Below the pieces are notes generated by a model, which searched no databases, was not told the origin of the DNA, and saw only the letters and a list, made by a program, of their open reading frames with translations. From Prunella strophiata (taxonomy: Eukaryota > Chordata > Aves > Passeriformes > Prunellidae), in the NCBI GenBank assembly GCA_036583965.1, contig JAZBQD010000017.1:26198385-26262384 (forward strand): DNA of 64,000 nt, given 5' to 3'. The translations under genes were made by a program, and so were the position numbers. Each line of letters starts with the position of its first letter. Position 1 is the first letter of the stretch. Positions 61,001-64,000 of the stretch are shown here, in pieces.

Positions 61001-61773
61001 ATGTGGAGAAACAGATCAAGTTTTATGAAGGTAAGAAAGGGACTTTCACAATAATAAAGGAGTTCTCCAAAACATGGTAGCTCTGAGAACTTAAACTTTT
61101 TAGGAACTGCAGGAAATCTCCAGTTTAAATGTATAAATCAGCATTTTGTGATTAGTCAAGTAAGTGCAAAAATAAGGAGAGAAAAAAATAAGATATATTG
61201 AACTCAAACCTTAAATATATTCACAAATTATCTCAGCATTTGGACATTGTGATTAAATTAGTACTAGCACAGGGGTTGAGACTGAATAGCTCTCACTTAT
61301 CACAAGCCATGTTAGAAAATGTACTGATTTATGCCTGGATAGCATTCATTCAGTGTGGAAAAACTGCACATGATGCTTTTTTCTGATTTTAAATGCATCT
61401 CTTTTGCTAGGTTATAGATAAAGCTCAGAAGACTAAAAATAATTGAGGATTGTATCCTCCCAAAATTATTTTGGAGAGTCTATATTTGGCCCATATAGAG
61501 AATATATAGCGGTCTTATGATTTGAGTATATTTTCCCAGAATTCATGAAAAATTTCTTTTTATGTTTGTTGTAAGCATGAATATAAGCACAATGCTTTAT
61601 AGCAGAGGAACAAAAATGACAAAACACATGCAGAAGCAGAAAAAAAATTAAGGTTTTGTGTATAATTCAGATGCTCATGATATGAACCAAATTTAAGAAT
61701 GGAACTAAAACACAATAAGTATAAAGTTTAATGAGCACTGAGAGGTTACTTTAGCAAGACAATCAGAAATAGT
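58016..61773. other. AT-rich unique sequence, no gene seen
   Basis: About 3.8 kb without recognisable features. A small direct duplication containing CACACAATGGGCC twice lies near 58777-58810. Confidence 0.6.
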
Positions 61774-62460
61774 GAATCATACAATGATTTGGGTTGGAAG
61801 AGGCCTTAAAGATCATGTGGTATCTCTTCAACTAGATCAGGCTGCTGAAAGCCACATCCCACATGACTTTGAACACTACCATGGATAAACCTTCTGCTCC
61901 TCTGGGGTAGTTCTTCCTGCATCTCACCACCCCTCTCATAAAAACTTCTTCCTTATGCCAAATCTAATCTATATTCTTTCCATTTAAAATTGTTGTCGTT
62001 TGTCCAGTCAATGCAAGTCTTAGTAAAAAGTTTGTCTTTCTTATAAGCCAAATGCACATATTATATATTGAAAGCTGCAATATGGTATCCCTAGGGTCAT
62101 CTCTTCTCCAAGGGGGAACAATCGCAGCTTTCACAGCCTTTCTTCTTAAGGAGAGGTGCTACAGCTCTCTGACCATTTTCAGGACCTTCTTCTGGACTGA
62201 TTCCAGCAGTTCCCTGTCCTCCCTGTGCTGGGACCCCACAGCTGGATGCAGGGGTCCAGGTGGGCTCTCCCCTCTCAGAGCAGAGGGGCAGAATCCCCTC
62301 CCTCCCTGCTGTCCACGCTGCTTTGGGTGCAGCCCAGGACACGTTTGGCTTTCTGGGCTGAGTGTATATGTCCAGACCATGTCTAATTTTTACCCAGCAG
62401 TATGCCCAAACCTATTTCCACAGGGCTCATCTCAATCCCTTCATCATCTAGAACATGCAC
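61774..62460 (-). mobile_element. CR1 LINE, 5'-truncated, minus strand
   Basis: The 3' end on the left is GAATCATACAATGATTTGGG, followed by 'ttggaagaggccttaaagatcatgtgg'. Later antisense landmarks are 'aactagatcaggctgctgaaagccacatccc', 'aaggagaggtgctacagctctctgaccattttcagg' (about 62148-62183), 'tggactgattccagcagttccctgtcctccctgtgctgggacccca', 'gcagaggggcagaatcccctccc' and 'gcagcccaggacacgtttggctttctgggctg'. The usual landmark CTTCTCCAGGCTGAAC is partly deleted (only 'ctcttctccaa' near 62100). The 141-codon plus frame at 62052-62477 is an antisense reading, not a gene. Confidence 0.93.
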
Positions 62461-63099
62461 AATATCTTTTATATTAATGAAGGGTCCTGGTGGCTGCTAA
62501 AAAGGCCCACTGTTTATGCTCTTGATACAATAATTTCAAATAAATTTGAATGTAAATATAAATGGAATTTATTCAGCACCACAACATTCAAGATCTATCT
62601 ATTTTGGTGTGGTCTGGTGTACAGAGCAGTAAAGTATGTAGGAAATGTGTCATGCAATGAGCTTGAAGTCCTTTTTCTTTGACCCATCTCATAATGAAAG
62701 AAAAAGAAATGAGGATTTCTGCATACAAAGGAAAACCTTCTATTTTTTACTTTCTAATCTTTACAAACTTTTTGTCTGATCTTCTTTATAAACATCCTTA
62801 TTCTGTCTGATACTTCATTTCATTGCTGGAAAGCCCAGTCAAAATCAAGTCAACATGACTTAGTCTGTCAAGTTATTATGCTAAATTGAGCCTTGCTACA
62901 ATTTGCAGTCAGTTCATCTGCAAACAGTCTGGACAGTAATGTTTCAATCATTGTTTTAAGTTGTGCAGCAGGGAAAGGTGTAGAAATATTAGGTTTCAAG
63001 GAAAAGACTGAATTATGTTAAGCTGGCAATACCAGAAGAGCTGCAAAATACTATAAATGTATCAAAAGCAGCAATAGCCCAACACAAAGGTGTTTATGT
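62461..63099. other. AT-rich unique sequence, no gene seen
   Basis: Nothing recognised between the two CR1 copies. Confidence 0.6.
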
Positions 63100-63127
63100 T
63101 TTCTTGTGTTGTCCTTAACACAAGAAA
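63100..63127. repeat. Perfect 11-bp inverted repeat at a CR1 5' junction
   Basis: TTTCTTGTGTT, loop GTCCTT, then AACACAAGAAA. The right arm is the first part of the CR1 similarity; the left arm lies just outside it. Confidence 0.95.
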
Positions 63128-63595
63128 GACATGGACCTGTCAAAGGAAGTCCAGAGGAGGCCACAAAGAACTCAGAGGCTGGGAGCACTTCTGTGAAAAC
63201 AGGCTGAGAGAGCTGGGGTTGTTCAGCCTGGAGAAGGCTCCAGGGAGACCTCATGGAGGCCTTCCAGTACCTGAAGGAGGTTTGCAAAAAGGAGGAAAAG
63301 GAGGGAGAGCAATTTTTTATATGGGCAGATAGAGACAGGGCAAGAGACAATGATTTTAAATGGAAAGCGAGCAGGTTTAGGTTTTTAGAACCTAGGAGAA
63401 AATTCTTCACTATGAGGATGATGAAGTGGTGGAACAGGTTGCCCAGAGAAGTTGTGGGTGCCTCATCCCTGGAAGTGTTCAAGGCCATGTTGACTGGCAC
63501 TGAAAAATGTCTCTGCCCATGGCAGGTGGGCTGAAACTAGATGACTTTTAAGGTCCCTTCTAACACATACCATTCTATAATTCTACAATTCTCTC
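63117..63595 (+). mobile_element. CR1 LINE, 5'-truncated, well preserved, plus strand
   Basis: The clearest CR1 of the window, about 480 bases. Landmarks in order: 'agaaagacatggacctgtc', 'gtccagaggaggccacaaag', 'aggctgagagagctggggttgttcagcctggagaaggctcc', 'ggccttccagtacctgaaggagg', 'aggagaaaattcttcactatgag', 'aacaggttgcccagagaagttgtgggtgcctcatccctggaagtgttcaaggcca', 'gatgacttttaaggtccctt' and the terminal octamers ATTCTATAATTCTACAATTCT (63572-63592). It includes the end of ORF2 and the 3' untranslated region only. The frames at 63051-63500 (minus) and 63253-63534 (plus) are readings through this repeat. Confidence 0.97.
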
Positions 63596-64000
63596 CTCCT
63601 GAAGAATGATCAAGATCATACACAATTTTTTAGCTTGGCAATTTATCAGGTGCAACGATTCGTAAAGTTTGATTATTTGCCATCATCTGAAACACACTTA
63701 TAAAGACATCCTCAGATCAGTGTTCCTGACCTTCATTTAGAAAATTTGTTCTCTCTTCCCTTCTATATAAGAAGCAAAAATATCTACACTCATGATTTTG
63801 TATCCTCTTGGAACACTACTATCTGTAAAGAAATTAACACATAGGCCAAATTTATTGTCAGGAAAAGAATAGTCTAATTTGCTCTAAAATATTCATGCAT
63901 TTAAAGGAAAAAAACAAAGAGAGAAATAGGAGATCATATTCTTTCTTGACATAAACCTTTCCAAAGAACCATAATGGAACTGGTATGACTTTTGTTGAGA
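63596..64000. other. Unique sequence to the window end, no gene seen
   Basis: AT-rich, with no recognisable repeat or exon. Confidence 0.6.

Noticed and set aside
62052..62477. 141-codon plus-strand frame with proline- and serine-rich sequence
   Set aside because: Antisense reading of a minus-strand CR1.
63051..63500. 149-codon minus-strand frame
   Set aside because: Runs antisense through a well-preserved CR1 3' part; no domain of its own.

Overview
The window reads as a gene-poor, AT-rich piece of a bird genome. The evidence is the repeat content. There are fifteen separate pieces of CR1-type LINE, many with the typical CR1 3' end (variants of the octamer ATTCTATG). There are also several LTRs of the kind that endogenous retroviruses leave in birds, and no sign of mammalian L1 or Alu elements. 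Family names are from memory of repeat structure and were not checked against a library. A songbird or another neoavian bird is likely, but the species cannot be told from this sequence.

I found no host protein-coding exon, tRNA, rRNA or CRISPR array that I can support. All open reading frames are short. The longest fall in CR1 copies, in a GGGC/GGGGC repeat (42488-42670), in an unclassified GC-richer island (17080-18850), or in ordinary non-coding sequence. The window is best described as intergenic or deep-intronic sequence.

Layout. 0-5 kb: a minus-strand CR1 tail, a plus-strand CR1 endonuclease remnant, a (CTATT)n array and a second minus-strand CR1. 5-17 kb: mostly unique AT-rich DNA with one LTR copy at 8461-9025 and one CR1 at 11.4-11.8 kb. 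17-24 kb: the GC-richer unclassified island, two CR1 pieces and a smaller GC-richer patch. 24-40 kb: long unique stretches, one CR1, a truncated LTR at 30.0-30.5 kb and a small CR1 fragment. 39.5-41.1 kb: a cluster of long A tracts around another CR1. 41.7-42.9 kb: a second copy of the 8.5 kb LTR, followed by a CTTTC tract, the G-rich array and an AT array. 43-51.3 kb: three more CR1 pieces, a large LTR (45.3-46.4 kb) and a complete solo LTR on the minus strand (48.1-48.7 kb) related to the one at 30 kb. 51-64 kb: mostly unique, with a CR1 ORF2 remnant at 57.1-58.0 kb and two CR1 tails near the end.

The most noteworthy signals are structural: the GGGC/GGGGC array with very high G-quadruplex potential; short perfect hairpins inside or at the edge of several CR1 copies, which look like template-switch scars; two CR1 pieces that keep only the endonuclease part of ORF2; and two LTR copies that both keep a pyrimidine tract just downstream. 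I see no clear evidence for a new multi-gene biological system here.
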